The notes under the pieces are model-generated. The model was not told where the DNA came from. It saw nothing but the letters and a program-made list of their open reading frames with translations, and made no database searches. From a bacterium (GTDB lineage Bacteria; Krumholzibacteriota; Krumholzibacteriia; LZORAL124-64-63), in the NCBI GenBank assembly GCA_014730255.1, contig WJIQ01000313.1, positions 1 through 33,903 on the forward strand: 33,903 nucleotides of DNA, given 5' to 3'. Shown one piece after another: positions 10,300-19,702 of the stretch. The stretch's first letter is position 1, and the number at the start of each line of letters is the position of its first letter. The position numbers and the translations under genes are program-made.

Positions 10300-10650
10300 A
10301 TGCACCTGTTCGTGAACCTGACCACCGATTCGGCCGCGCTCGCCGCCAAGGCGCTCCGCATGGCCGGGAGATTCGCCGCGACGGACTGGGAGGTCACGGT
10401 GTTCCTGAACGTCGACGGCGTGCGTCTGGCCGCGCCGAGCGATGAGCCGGCCACCTGTCCGGCCACGGGCAAGCCACTGCCGACGATGCTTGCCGATCTC
10501 GTCACGAAGGCCGACGTGCTGGTGGGGGCCGACTGCCTGAAGGTGGCCAGCCTGTCGCCGGACGACCTGATGGACGGCTGTGTTCCGGCCGACCTCGACC
10601 GCGTGCAGGAGCGGCTGGCTCTCGACGGGACGCGCGTGTTCAGCTACTGA
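10300..10650 (+). CDS. DsrE family protein
   Basis: This is a 116-residue protein. It begins with a Rossmann-like strand MHLFVNLTTD, then a helix (AALAAKALRMAG) and EVTVFLNVDGVRLA, the characteristic DsrE/DsrF-like start. Later motifs are MLADLVTKADVLVGADCLK and the C-terminal TRVFSY. Cys79 sits at the position where sulfur-carrying DsrE/TusD relatives have their active cysteine. Cys53 and Cys94 are also present. Family members carry persulfide sulfur or serve as accessory redox proteins. Here there are no dsr, tus or sox partners, so a role in sulfur transfer is only suggested. CGAGGA lies upstream of the ATG. It follows the porin gene by 38 bp, and its last 7 bp overlap the 3' end of the convergent symporter gene. 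Confidence 0.8.
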   Translation: MHLFVNLTTDSAALAAKALRMAGRFAATDWEVTVFLNVDGVRLAAPSDEPATCPATGKPLPTMLADLVTKADVLVGADCLKVASLSPDDLMDGCVPADLDRVQERLALDGTRVFSY

Positions 10651-12089
10651 ACCGGACGCGCCGTTCTCGGCACGACCAGGCTCACCAGCGGTGACAGCCC
10701 CAGCGAGACCAGCATGCCGATGGTCCCGGCCTGCGGTGACGACCAGCCCGCGAAGTAGAGCCCGAGGCAGACCGTGAGGGCGACGACCGCCCCCGTGATC
10801 GCCCCGATGCGGTGCATCCTCCGCCAGCACAGGCCCCAGACGAACGGGCCGATGAACACCGAGCCGATGGCGCCCCAGCTGATGCCCAGGATGGTGACGA
10901 TCGTCGCCGGCCGGGCCAGGGCCAGCACCACCGAGAGGGCCACGAACGTCGCGCTGGACAGCCGCATCAGCAGCGTGAGCCAGCGGTCGCTCGCGCCGCG
11001 CCGGACGAACCCGGCGTAGAAGTCCTTGACCACCGCCGAGCTCGAGACCAGCACCAGGGCGGCCAGCGTCGACATGCTCGCCGACAGCAGCACCAGCAGC
11101 AGCAGGATCACCAGCGAGTCCGGCATCACCTTGTCCAGCAGCTCGGGCATGAGCCGGTCGAACACCGGCGCGCCGTCGGCGGTGAAGGCGGCCGGCGCAT
11201 TCCCGGTCGACAGCAGCGCGCGGGTGCTCGCGCCCACGAAGTAGGCCACCCCGCCGATGAGCAGGGCGAAGGCGGTGCTCGCCCACATGCCGATGCGGAT
11301 CGACCGCTCGTCGCGGATGGCGTAGAACTTCTGCACCAGCTGTGGCATGCCGAACGGGGCCACCGAGGTCAGGAACACCAGGGAGACCAGTGGCCACCAG
11401 CCGGGAGGTCCCACCGGTCCGGTCAGCCGCGGGTCCTGGGCAGACAGCGTCCGGGCGATGCCCGCCAGGCCGTCGCCGGCATCGAGCGTGGCGACCACGA
11501 GCACGATCACGCCCACGGTCATGATCATCCCGAAGGCCATGTCGATCATGGTCATGGCCTTGTAGCCGCCGAGCACGAGGTAGAGCGCGGTGAACCCGCC
11601 CATGCCCACCAGCGCCACCCAGTAGGGGACGTTGAAGATCGACTCGAAGAGATAGCTCAGGCCCATGAACACCGCGGCGGTGTACGGGATGAAGAAGACG
11701 AACACGCTGAGCGCGCCGAAGAGCTTGAGGAACCGGCTCTCGTACCGCACCTCGAAGAACTCGCCCATGGTGTGCACGCCGTAGTGCTGGACCATCGCCC
11801 GGATCCGGGGGCCCATGAACCACCAGACGGCCAGCACGCCCACCAGCGAGTTGCCCAGGGCGACCCAGAGCCCGGAGAAGCCGAAGCCCCAGCCCACCTT
11901 GCCGGCGAAGCCGATGAACACCACGGCCGAGAAGTAGGCCGTGCCGTAGGTGAAGGCGGTCATCCAGGGGCCGATCTTGCCGCCGCCGAGGAAGAAGTCG
12001 TTGAACGACTGCGTGCCTCGCATGGCGCGCACGCCCATGAACACGATCATCGCGGCGTAGAGGGCGAGGACGACGAGCTTGATGGTCAT
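10644..12089 (-). CDS. Sodium:solute symporter family protein
   Basis: The protein has 481 residues with 12-13 hydrophobic segments, matching SSS/SSF family length and topology. Near the N-terminus the segment FNDFFLGGGKIGPWMTAFTYG corresponds to the conserved DFFLGGR..p.w..a.s motif. The central GLSYLFESIFNVPYWVALVG and YLVLGGYKAMTMIDM segments match the GG..av..tD motif, and MPQLVQKFYAIRDERSIR is another family signature. Such proteins import amino acids, sugars, acetate or other small solutes with Na+ across the inner membrane. The substrate cannot be read from the sequence. GGAGAT lies 5 bp before ATG 12089. The gene ends 7 bp inside the convergent DsrE gene. It is divergent from the aminopeptidase P gene, which makes a peptide or amino acid link conceivable but unproven. 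Confidence 0.92.
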   Translation of the reverse strand: MTIKLVVLALYAAMIVFMGVRAMRGTQSFNDFFLGGGKIGPWMTAFTYGTAYFSAVVFIGFAGKVGWGFGFSGLWVALGNSLVGVLAVWWFMGPRIRAMVQHYGVHTMGEFFEVRYESRFLKLFGALSVFVFFIPYTAAVFMGLSYLFESIFNVPYWVALVGMGGFTALYLVLGGYKAMTMIDMAFGMIMTVGVIVLVVATLDAGDGLAGIARTLSAQDPRLTGPVGPPGWWPLVSLVFLTSVAPFGMPQLVQKFYAIRDERSIRIGMWASTAFALLIGGVAYFVGASTRALLSTGNAPAAFTADGAPVFDRLMPELLDKVMPDSLVILLLLVLLSASMSTLAALVLVSSSAVVKDFYAGFVRRGASDRWLTLLMRLSSATFVALSVVLALARPATIVTILGISWGAIGSVFIGPFVWGLCWRRMHRIGAITGAVVALTVCLGLYFAGWSSPQAGTIGMLVSLGLSPLVSLVVPRTARPVQ

Positions 12090-12134
12090 CGGCGATCTCC
12101 GGCGGGCGGGTACGGGTGGTCGTCGGACGCGGCG

Positions 12135-12163
12135 ACGATACGGCCTGGCGCCGTGGATTTCCA
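12135..12163 (-). promoter_or_regulatory. Candidate promoter of the symporter gene
   Basis: On the minus strand TGGAAA (12158-12163) is separated by 17 bp from TATCGT (12135-12140), 4 of 6 matches each. Transcription would begin near 12128, about 40 nt before the start codon. Confidence 0.4.
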
Positions 12164-12225
12164 GCGTGCGCTGCCACGAATCCCCAACGGCGGGACTCCT
12201 GGATCGTACGCCCGCCGACCGCCCC

Positions 12226-12254
12226 TTGGCGCGTCCGTGGCCCGGTGTTACACT
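12226..12254 (+). promoter_or_regulatory. Candidate sigma70-type promoter of the aminopeptidase operon
   Basis: TTGGCG (12226-12231), a 17-bp spacer and TACACT (12249-12254) lie 44 bp upstream of the aminopeptidase P start. Each hexamer matches 4 of 6 positions, and the spacing is optimal. Transcription would start near 12261. Confidence 0.5.
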
Positions 12255-12298
12255 GCCGCCGCATCGATGGACCCTGACCCCTGCCCCGGAGGCGAGCG

Positions 12299-14086
12299 AT
12301 GACCGCGGCCCAGAAGATCAAGGCCCTGCGCGACCTCATGAAGAAGGAGAAGGTCGCCGCCTACTACGTCCCCAGCGCCGATGATCACATGAGCGAGTAT
12401 CTGCCCGAGCACGCCAAGCGGCGCGCCTGGCTGAGCGGGTTCACCGGCTCGATGGGCGAGCTGGTGGTCGGTCTGAAGAAGGCCGGGCTCTGGACCGACG
12501 GTCGCTATTTCTACCAGGCGGAGCTCGAATTGCCCGGCAGCGGGATCGAGCTTCAGCGGCTCGGCGAGCCCGCGACCCCGACCATCAGCCAGTGGCTGGC
12601 CTCGCAGCTGAAGAGCGGCGAGGCCGTGGGCATCGATCCGCGCCTGATGTCCATCGCCCAGGCCGACCGCCTCGAGAGCGAGCTCAAGCCCCACGGCATC
12701 AAGGTCAAGTCCATCGCCCGCAACCTGGTCGACCGGCTCTGGGAGGACCAGCCCGAGCCGTCCCTCGCGCCGCTGACCGTGCACCCGACGCGGTACGCCG
12801 GCGAGAGCGTGGCGAGCAAGCTCGGCCGCGTGCGTCAGGCGATGAAGGAGGCCGGCTGCGACGTGCACGTCGTCGGCGCGCTCGACGCCGTGGCCTGGCT
12901 GCTGAACATCCGCAGCGAGGACGTCCTGTTCACGCCGGTGGCCATCAGCTATGCCGTGGTCACCGACAAGCGCTGCTACCTGTACGTCGACGGCCGCAAG
13001 GTCACCGGCGCCGTGCTCAAGCACCTGGGCAAGCACGTGACCGTCATGGAGTACAGGGAGGTCGGGGCCGGCCTGAAGGAGATCGCCGCGGCGAAGAAGA
13101 AGCCGACCGTCTGGCTCGACCCGCAGACCACCAACCGCTGGGTCCAGAACCAGCTCAAGGGCTGCCCCGTGCACCTGGCGCCGTCGCCGATCATGGCCAT
13201 GAAGGCGGTCAAGAACGCCACGCAGATCGAGGGCATCGAGGCCGCCCACGTCCGCGATGGCGTGGCGATGGTCAAGTTCCTGAAGTGGCTGGAGGAGGCC
13301 GTGCCCGGGGGCGGCGTGACCGAGCTGTCGGCCGCCGAGCGGCTGCGCGAGTTCCGGGCCGAGGCCCGGGAGTTCAAGGACAACAGCTTCAGCACCATCA
13401 GCGGCTACGCGGGCAACGGCAGCATCATCCACTACTCCGTGGACGAACAGAGCGATACGAAGCTCCGGCCCCGCGGCCTCTACCTGATCGACAGCGGCGG
13501 CCAGTACCCCGACGGCACCACGGACATCACGCGGACCGTCGCCCTCGGGCCGCCGCAGCGCCGCATGAAGGACTGCTTCACGCGCGTGCTCATGGGCACC
13601 ATCGATTGCACGATCACGCCGTTTCCGGCCGGGACGACGGGCCGACGCATCGAGATGTTCGCGCGCCGCAACCTCTGGCTCGCCGGCATCGACTACGCCC
13701 ACGGCACCGGGCACGGCGTCGGGCAGTACCTCGGCGTGCACGAGGGGCCCCACAGCCTCAAGGACCTCGACACCCCGCCGGTGGTCGCGGGCAACCTGTT
13801 CTCCATCGAGCCGGGCTGCTACGAGAACGGCAAGTTCGGCATCCGGTGCGAGAACCTCGCCTTCGTCGTCGAGGACGAGAAGCGGAGCACCGACCAGCGC
13901 ACGTGGCTGCGGTTCGACACGGTCACCCTGTGCCCGTTCGACCGGCGGCTGATCGACCCCGGATTGATGAGCCCGGACCAGCTGCGGTGGCTGAACGCGT
14001 ACCACAAGCGCGTGTACCAGGAGCTGAGCCCGCTCCTGGACAAGGAGCACGCGCGGTGGCTGCGCCAGGCCACGCGGCCGCTGTAG
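12299..14086 (+). CDS. Xaa-Pro aminopeptidase, M24B family (three-domain aminopeptidase P)
   Basis: The protein has 595 residues, starting at ATG 12299 with GGAGGCG upstream. It has the long architecture of XPNPEP1-type enzymes: two creatinase-like N-terminal domains (~1-155 and ~160-305), then the pita-bread catalytic domain (~308-540) and a short C-terminal extension. The dinuclear metal ligands are all visible: Asp398 (YLIDSGGQY), Asp409 (GTTDITRT), His472 (HGTGHGVG), Glu504 (FSIEPGCY) and Glu518 (RCENLAF). There is no signal peptide, so it acts in the cytoplasm. It removes the N-terminal residue of peptides whose second residue is proline. It leads a plus-strand run with a GH13 gene 12 bp downstream. 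The metal ligands and overall length leave little doubt about the family. Confidence 0.96.
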   Translation: MTAAQKIKALRDLMKKEKVAAYYVPSADDHMSEYLPEHAKRRAWLSGFTGSMGELVVGLKKAGLWTDGRYFYQAELELPGSGIELQRLGEPATPTISQWLASQLKSGEAVGIDPRLMSIAQADRLESELKPHGIKVKSIARNLVDRLWEDQPEPSLAPLTVHPTRYAGESVASKLGRVRQAMKEAGCDVHVVGALDAVAWLLNIRSEDVLFTPVAISYAVVTDKRCYLYVDGRKVTGAVLKHLGKHVTVMEYREVGAGLKEIAAAKKKPTVWLDPQTTNRWVQNQLKGCPVHLAPSPIMAMKAVKNATQIEGIEAAHVRDGVAMVKFLKWLEEAVPGGGVTELSAAERLREFRAEAREFKDNSFSTISGYAGNGSIIHYSVDEQSDTKLRPRGLYLIDSGGQYPDGTTDITRTVALGPPQRRMKDCFTRVLMGTIDCTITPFPAGTTGRRIEMFARRNLWLAGIDYAHGTGHGVGQYLGVHEGPHSLKDLDTPPVVAGNLFSIEPGCYENGKFGIRCENLAFVVEDEKRSTDQRTWLRFDTVTLCPFDRRLIDPGLMSPDQLRWLNAYHKRVYQELSPLLDKEHARWLRQATRPL

Positions 14087-14098
14087 TCGCGTGACGCC

Positions 14099-15985
14099 AT
14101 GATCCGGCCGTACAGCGACGGCACCGAGCACTTCGCGCGCGTGGAGACGCGTGGCGGTCGCCGTCGCCTGCGGGCCGCGTTCCGGGTGCCGCGGCCGTCG
14201 CCGGTGCGGGCGGCCTGGCTGCGCTGCCACCCCGAGGGCGAGGCCGAGTACCGCCAGATGCGCCGCGTCCAGGACGGCGGGTGGGAACGCTGGGACGGGG
14301 CGGTCACCCTCCGGGGCGACCGCATGCCCTACCGCTTCGTGCTCGAGGACACCGACGGTCGGCTCTGGCACCTGGACCAGCGCGGCCTGCACGTGACCCC
14401 GCCCTGGCACGATGCCGATTTCGTGCACCTGGAGCAGCCGCCGCCGGCCTGGCTGGCGGGCGTGACCTTCTACCAGATCATGCCCGACCGGTTCGCGCGT
14501 GCGGACGACGGCCTCGGCGCCCAGCACCGCGCCACCCAGGCCGGCCTGCCGTTGCCGGAGGCGAGCGAGAACCTCGCCTGGGGCACCCGCCCGCCGGGGT
14601 ACCGTGACGGGGGCGACACGGCCTTCATGGGTGGCAGCCTCGCGGGGATCCGCTCGCGCCTCGGCGTGCTCGAGGACCTGGGCATCGGCGCGCTGTACCT
14701 GACCCCGATCTTCCTGGCCGGCACGAACCACCGCTACGACACCTGGGACTACCACGCCATCGATCCGCGCCTGGGCACGACCCAGGACCTCGCCGCCCTC
14801 TGCCGCGAGCTGCACCTGGCGGGCATGCGCCTGATCCTCGACGGGGTCTTCAATCACGTCGGCGCCGGCCACCGCTGGTTCAACCGCCGCCGCGTGTTCG
14901 ACGAGCCGGGCGCCTGGCACGACCGCACCTCACCGTTCGCGGAGTTCTTCTACTTCCAGCGCCACCCCGACCGGTACGAGTGCTGGCAGGGCGTCAAGGA
15001 GCTGGTCAAGCTGGACTATCGCAGCCGCCGGCTGCGCGAGGAGATCTACGCCGGCCACCAGAGCGTGGTGCGCCGCTGGCTGCGGCCGCCGTACGCCATC
15101 GACGGCTGGCGGCTGGACGTGGCCAACATGCTCGGCCGCTGCGGGCGCGTCCAGCTCGGCGACGAGGTGCTGCGCGAGCTGCGCGCCGCGGTCAAGGAGA
15201 CCAGCCCCGAGGCCTACCTGCTGGGCGAGAACTTCTTCGACCCCACCGGCCAGCTGCAGGGCGACCAGGTGGACGGCGTGCAGGCCTACCACGCGTTCCA
15301 CTACCCGGTGCTGCGCTGGTTGACCGGCCGCGAACCGCAGCTGCCCAAGGGTCTGCGGCGGCAGCCCGAGGTCCACGGTGCGGCCGCCGGCGCCGAGGCG
15401 CTGGCCGGCGCGCTGATGGAGGCCCGCGTGCGCGTGCCCTTCGCCCTGGCGCAGGCCTCGTTCCATCAGCTCTCCAGCCATGACACGCCCCGCATCGCGA
15501 CGGTACTCGGGAACGATCCGGTCCGGCTGCGGCTCGCCGTGGCCCTGCTCCTGCTGTGGCCCGGCGTACCGTGCGTCTACTACGGCGACGAGGTCGGACT
15601 CGAGGGCGGCCGCGATCCGGACAACCGCCGCGGCATGCCCTGGGACGAGTCGACCTGGGACCACGATCTGCGCGCCTGGTACCGCCGGCTGATCGGCCTG
15701 CGCCGGGACGACGAGGTGCTCGCCCGCGGTGCGGTTGCGGTGCTGCACGCCGAGGGCGATGTTTTCTGCTTCGCTCGCGTGCTCGGCGCCCACGTCCGGC
15801 TCGTGGCCCTGAACCGGGGGGCCGGCCCGCGGCGCGTGACCCTCGATGTGGGGACCGTCTGCCGCGGGGCCGTCCACGCGCAGGACCTGCTGGTCCGCGG
15901 TGGCGTCGACGTCGTCGACGACACCTTCGCGGTCGATCTCGAGCCCGGCGCCGTTCGCCTCCTGCGCCTCGAAGGATACTCATGA
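14099..15985 (+). CDS. Glycoside hydrolase family 13 (maltodextrin glucosidase/neopullulanase-like)
   Basis: The protein has 628 residues without a signal peptide, so it acts on alpha-glucans in the cytoplasm. Residues ~1-115 resemble the N-terminal beta domain of MalZ/cyclomaltodextrinase-type enzymes. The TIM barrel starts near 120 (TFYQIMPDRFA). The four GH13 regions are present: DGVFNHVG (248-255), GWRLDVANM with nucleophile Asp340, LLGENF with acid/base Glu377, and SSHDTPR with Asp462. Region VYYGDEVGLEGG is also typical. A C-terminal beta domain runs from ~535. The overall layout and length are closest to E. coli MalZ (maltodextrin glucosidase), but neopullulanase or cyclomaltodextrinase activity is possible. 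It lies 12 bp after the aminopeptidase gene, lacks a good ribosome site, and is probably coupled to it. Its stop overlaps the next small ORF (ATGA). Confidence 0.92.
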   Translation: MIRPYSDGTEHFARVETRGGRRRLRAAFRVPRPSPVRAAWLRCHPEGEAEYRQMRRVQDGGWERWDGAVTLRGDRMPYRFVLEDTDGRLWHLDQRGLHVTPPWHDADFVHLEQPPPAWLAGVTFYQIMPDRFARADDGLGAQHRATQAGLPLPEASENLAWGTRPPGYRDGGDTAFMGGSLAGIRSRLGVLEDLGIGALYLTPIFLAGTNHRYDTWDYHAIDPRLGTTQDLAALCRELHLAGMRLILDGVFNHVGAGHRWFNRRRVFDEPGAWHDRTSPFAEFFYFQRHPDRYECWQGVKELVKLDYRSRRLREEIYAGHQSVVRRWLRPPYAIDGWRLDVANMLGRCGRVQLGDEVLRELRAAVKETSPEAYLLGENFFDPTGQLQGDQVDGVQAYHAFHYPVLRWLTGREPQLPKGLRRQPEVHGAAAGAEALAGALMEARVRVPFALAQASFHQLSSHDTPRIATVLGNDPVRLRLAVALLLLWPGVPCVYYGDEVGLEGGRDPDNRRGMPWDESTWDHDLRAWYRRLIGLRRDDEVLARGAVAVLHAEGDVFCFARVLGAHVRLVALNRGAGPRRVTLDVGTVCRGAVHAQDLLVRGGVDVVDDTFAVDLEPGAVRLLRLEGYS

Positions 15986-16041
15986 GCCAGTCGGATCGGC
16001 CCCGCGGGGCCAGGGCGCACGACGAGGCGGTCGACGCGTGA
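15982..16041 (+). CDS. 19-residue bridging ORF, candidate coupling peptide
   Basis: The frame encodes MSQSDRPRGARAHDEAVDA. Its ATG overlaps the GH13 stop codon as ATGA, and GAAGGA lies 5 bp upstream, a better ribosome site than several neighbours have. Its own stop overlaps the GTG of the EamA gene as GTGA. I see no homology or membrane segment. It could be a true small peptide, a device that carries ribosomes from the GH13 gene to the transporter gene, or chance. Confidence 0.3.
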   Translation: MSQSDRPRGARAHDEAVDA

Positions 16042-16958
16042 CCGGTCTGCCGCACTTCGGCGAGACGATGGGCCTGCTGGCCGCGTTCATCTTCGCCTGG
16101 ACCTCGATCTTCTTCACCACCGCCGGCCGCCGGGTCGGCGTGACCACCCTGAACCTGCTGCGCCTCCTCGGCGCGGTGATCCTGCTCGGATCGACGCAGT
16201 GGCTGCTCTTCGGCGACCTCTGGCCCGAGGCGCCGCTCGCCAGCATCCTCTGGATCGGGGCCAGCGGGATCGTCGGCCTGGCCATCGGCGACTCGGCCCT
16301 CTTCCGGGCGTTCACCATCATCGGCCCGCGCCGCGGCATGCTCGCCATGGCGACCGCGCCGGTGTTCACCGTGCTGGTGGCCTGGGCGCTCATCGACGAG
16401 GCGCTGGGCCTGCAGGCGATGGTGGGCATCGCCGTGGTGATGGGCGGGGTGATGATGGCGATCCTCGGCAAGGACCCCGGCGGCGGCGACTTCGCCGATC
16501 CCGACCGGGCGATGCTGCGCAAGGGCTACCTGCTGGCCATGGTCGCCGCGGCGGGACAGGGCCTCGGCTCGGCCTTCGTCAAGATCGGCATGGCCGGCGG
16601 CGCGGTCGAGGTCGCGCCCCTGGCGGCCACCTTCGTGCGCATGGTCTTCGCGTGGGCGGCGTACTGGCTGTTCGTGCTGCCGCGGCACGACCTGCGCGCG
16701 CTGCTGCGTCCGCTGCGCGACCGGCGCGGTGCCGGCGCGCTCGCCCTGGCGACGTTCCTCGGGCCCTACGTCTCGGTCTACATCAGCATCCTGGCGATCC
16801 GGTACGCCGAGGCGGGCGTGGCCCAGGTCCTGCTCGGGACCGTGCCCATCTTCGTGCTGCTGCCCTCGTGGCTCGTGTATCGCGATCGGCCGACCGTGAT
16901 GGCCGGCGTCGGCGTGGTCGTCGCGGTGTTCGGCGGCGCGCTGCTCTTCCTGCGATGA
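16038..16958 (+). CDS. EamA/DMT family transporter
   Basis: This 306-residue integral membrane protein has about ten hydrophobic helices in two repeated EamA halves, the usual drug/metabolite transporter layout. Features include GLLAAFIFAWTSIFF at the N-terminus, LRLLGAVILL, GIVGLAIGDSALFRAF and, at the end of half one, VMGGVMMAILGK. Half two starts with GYLLAMVAAAGQGLGSAF and ends with VVVAVFGGALLFLR. I chose GTG 16038 because it overlaps the previous stop codon and keeps the first helix near the N-terminus. ATG 16068 would be a shorter alternative (296 residues). The substrate is unknown; the family exports amino acids, metabolites or drugs. The ATGA overlap at 16955 couples it to the DUF429 gene. 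Confidence 0.88.
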   Translation: MTGLPHFGETMGLLAAFIFAWTSIFFTTAGRRVGVTTLNLLRLLGAVILLGSTQWLLFGDLWPEAPLASILWIGASGIVGLAIGDSALFRAFTIIGPRRGMLAMATAPVFTVLVAWALIDEALGLQAMVGIAVVMGGVMMAILGKDPGGGDFADPDRAMLRKGYLLAMVAAAGQGLGSAFVKIGMAGGAVEVAPLAATFVRMVFAWAAYWLFVLPRHDLRALLRPLRDRRGAGALALATFLGPYVSVYISILAIRYAEAGVAQVLLGTVPIFVLLPSWLVYRDRPTVMAGVGVVVAVFGGALLFLR

Positions 16959-17719
16959 TCACGATCCTGGGCATCGACTGCGCGGTGGATCCGCGGCGCC
17001 GGGGCATCGCGCGCGGGCGGCTGCGGGACGACCGATGCCTGGTCGACGCGGCCTGGCGGGGCGACCGCTGCGATCTGCCCGCCCTGGTCGGCGAGGCCCG
17101 CGCGGACGGGCCGGTGCTCCTGGCCCTCGACGCCCCCCTGGGGTGGCCGGCGGCGCTCGGCGCCGAGCTGGAGCAGCACCGCGCCGGAGCGCCCATCGCG
17201 GCGACGGCCGACGCGATGTTCCGCCGCCACACCGATCGCGTGGTCGCCGCGCGCCTGGGCAAGACCCCGCTCGACGTCGGCGCCGACCGCATCGCCCGCA
17301 CGGCGCACGCGGCGCTCGACCAGCTGGCGGCGGTCGCCGCCGCGCTCGGCCGCCCGCGGGTGCCGCTGCTGTGGCGGCCCGACCGGCTGCGCGGCGTCGC
17401 CGCCGTCGAGGTCTATCCCGCCGGCCTGCTGGTCGCCGCCGGGGCGACGATCACCACGGGCTACAAGCCGGCCGCCGCCCGGGCGGCGCGGTCCCGTCTG
17501 CTGACGGACCTCGCGCGGGAGCTCGACCTCGCGCCGGCCGTCCACGAGGCGGCCGTCGACGACGCCGACCGGCTCGACGCCGTGCTCTGCGTGCTCGCCG
17601 GCTGGGACGTGGTCCGGGGCCTGGCGCCCGGGCCGGCGCGTGGCCGCGAGCGGACCGTGGCGGGGCGCGAGGGGTGGATCTGGGTCCGGGACGCCGTGGC
17701 GGACGGCGGCCGGATCTGA
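16955..17719 (+). CDS. DUF429 domain protein (predicted RNase H-like fold)
   Basis: The protein has 254 residues and starts at ATG 16955, overlapping the EamA stop by 4 bp. There is no separate ribosome site, so translation depends on coupling. The N-terminal strand ILGIDCAVDP with Asp8, the LLALDAPLGWP segment with Asp59, VEVYPAGLL with Glu152, and the acidic VDDADRLDAVLC segment (202-208) match DUF429 proteins. That family is predicted to have an RNase H-like nuclease fold with acidic metal-binding residues. No cellular role is established that I can name with confidence. I see no signal peptide or membrane segment. Its place at the end of the aminopeptidase-GH13-EamA run gives no functional hint. 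Confidence 0.78.
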   Translation: MITILGIDCAVDPRRRGIARGRLRDDRCLVDAAWRGDRCDLPALVGEARADGPVLLALDAPLGWPAALGAELEQHRAGAPIAATADAMFRRHTDRVVAARLGKTPLDVGADRIARTAHAALDQLAAVAAALGRPRVPLLWRPDRLRGVAAVEVYPAGLLVAAGATITTGYKPAAARAARSRLLTDLARELDLAPAVHEAAVDDADRLDAVLCVLAGWDVVRGLAPGPARGRERTVAGREGWIWVRDAVADGGRI

Positions 17720-17732
17720 CGGAACCTCGCGA

Positions 17733-17764
17733 CCGGCGCCCGCGTTGAGGCGTCCCGGCGCCGG
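17733..17764 (+). terminator. Inverted repeat after the DUF429 gene, possible weak terminator
   Basis: CCGGCGCC and GGCGCCGG form a perfect 8-bp stem around a 16-nt loop, 13 bp after the DUF429 stop codon. It is followed by CGTCCTTAACTT, only partly U-rich. The same stretch could instead hold a weak promoter for the MoxR gene (TTGAGG at 17745-17750, 19 bp, TTAACT at 17770-17775). The two readings compete. Confidence 0.3.
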
Positions 17765-17822
17765 CGTCCTTAACTTGACGGCCATGCGAACCAGCATCCG
17801 CGTCCCCAACCCGGAGGCAACC

Positions 17823-18799
<977 letters not shown>

Positions 18800-18803
<4 letters not shown>

Positions 18804-19702
18804 ACGCGGAGCAGGAACTGCTCACGCCCGAACTCACCAGCCAGCTCGACCGGCTCGACGTGCTCGCGCGCCTGCTGGTCGAGGGCTTCCTGACCGGCCT
18901 GCACCGCAGCCCGTACCACGGCTTCTCGGCCGAGTTCGCCGAGTACCGCCGCTACCAGCCGGGCGAGCCGGCCACGAACATCGACTGGCGCGTCTATGCC
19001 CGCAGCGACCGCGTCTACCAGCGCGTCTTCGCCGAGGAGACCAACCTGCGCGGAACGCTGCTGCTGGACTGCTCGGCCAGCATGCGCTTCACCGGCGACG
19101 AGCGGCGGCCGACCAAGCTGGCCTATGGCCGCGTCCTCGCCGCGTGTCTGGCCTATCTGCTGCTGCGTCAGAACGACGCGGTCGGCCTGGTGGCCTTCGA
19201 CGAGCGGCCGCTCCTGCGGGTGCCGGCCCGGTCGGTCCGCCGTCAGCTCTTCCAGGTCCTCAAGGGCCTGCGCGAGGCGCCGGCCGGCCAGGGCACCGAT
19301 CTCGGTCCGGTGCTGCACGACGTGGCCGAGCGCATCCCGCGTCGCGGCCTGGTGATGCTGGTGAGCGACCTGATGGACGAGCCGGACCAGGTGCTGTCCG
19401 GCCTGAAGCACTTCCGGCACCGGGGCCACGAGGTGCTCGTGCTGCAGATCCTGGATCCTCGCGAGGTCGACCTCGATTTCCCGGGCGAGGTGGAGTTCTC
19501 CTCGCTCGAGGATCCCTCGCTGACCCTGCGCACCGAGCCCGCCCACGTGCGCGAGGGGTATCGTGACCGGCTCGACGGCTGGCGGGCCCGGATGCGTCGC
19601 GAATGCCGGCGCCATCTCATCGACCTCGTCGAGCTGACCACCGATCAGCCGGTCGGCGCGGCCCTCGGGGCCTACCTGATGAAGCGGGGGCGGTTGCACT
19701 GA
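18800..19702 (+). CDS. DUF58 domain protein
   Basis: The protein has 300 residues and starts at GTG 18800, overlapping the MoxR stop by 4 bp, with GAGGTG 5 bp upstream. The DUF58 signature spans residues ~40-82: HGFSAEFAEYRRYQPGE, then NIDWRVYARSDRVYQRVF. A VWA-like fold follows, with the MIDAS-type motif LLLDCSASM (Asp90), a GTD segment near 166, and LVSDLMDE near 189. No membrane helix is visible, so it is probably cytoplasmic, working with the MoxR ATPase and the membrane-bound BatA-type protein. The biochemical role of DUF58 proteins is not firmly established. The stop codon overlaps the next ATG by one base (TGATG). Confidence 0.92.

Noticed and set aside
17784-17822. Upstream ATG start for the MoxR gene
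   Set aside because: No ribosome site precedes it, while GTG 17823 has GGAGG 5 bp upstream and gives the usual N-terminus.
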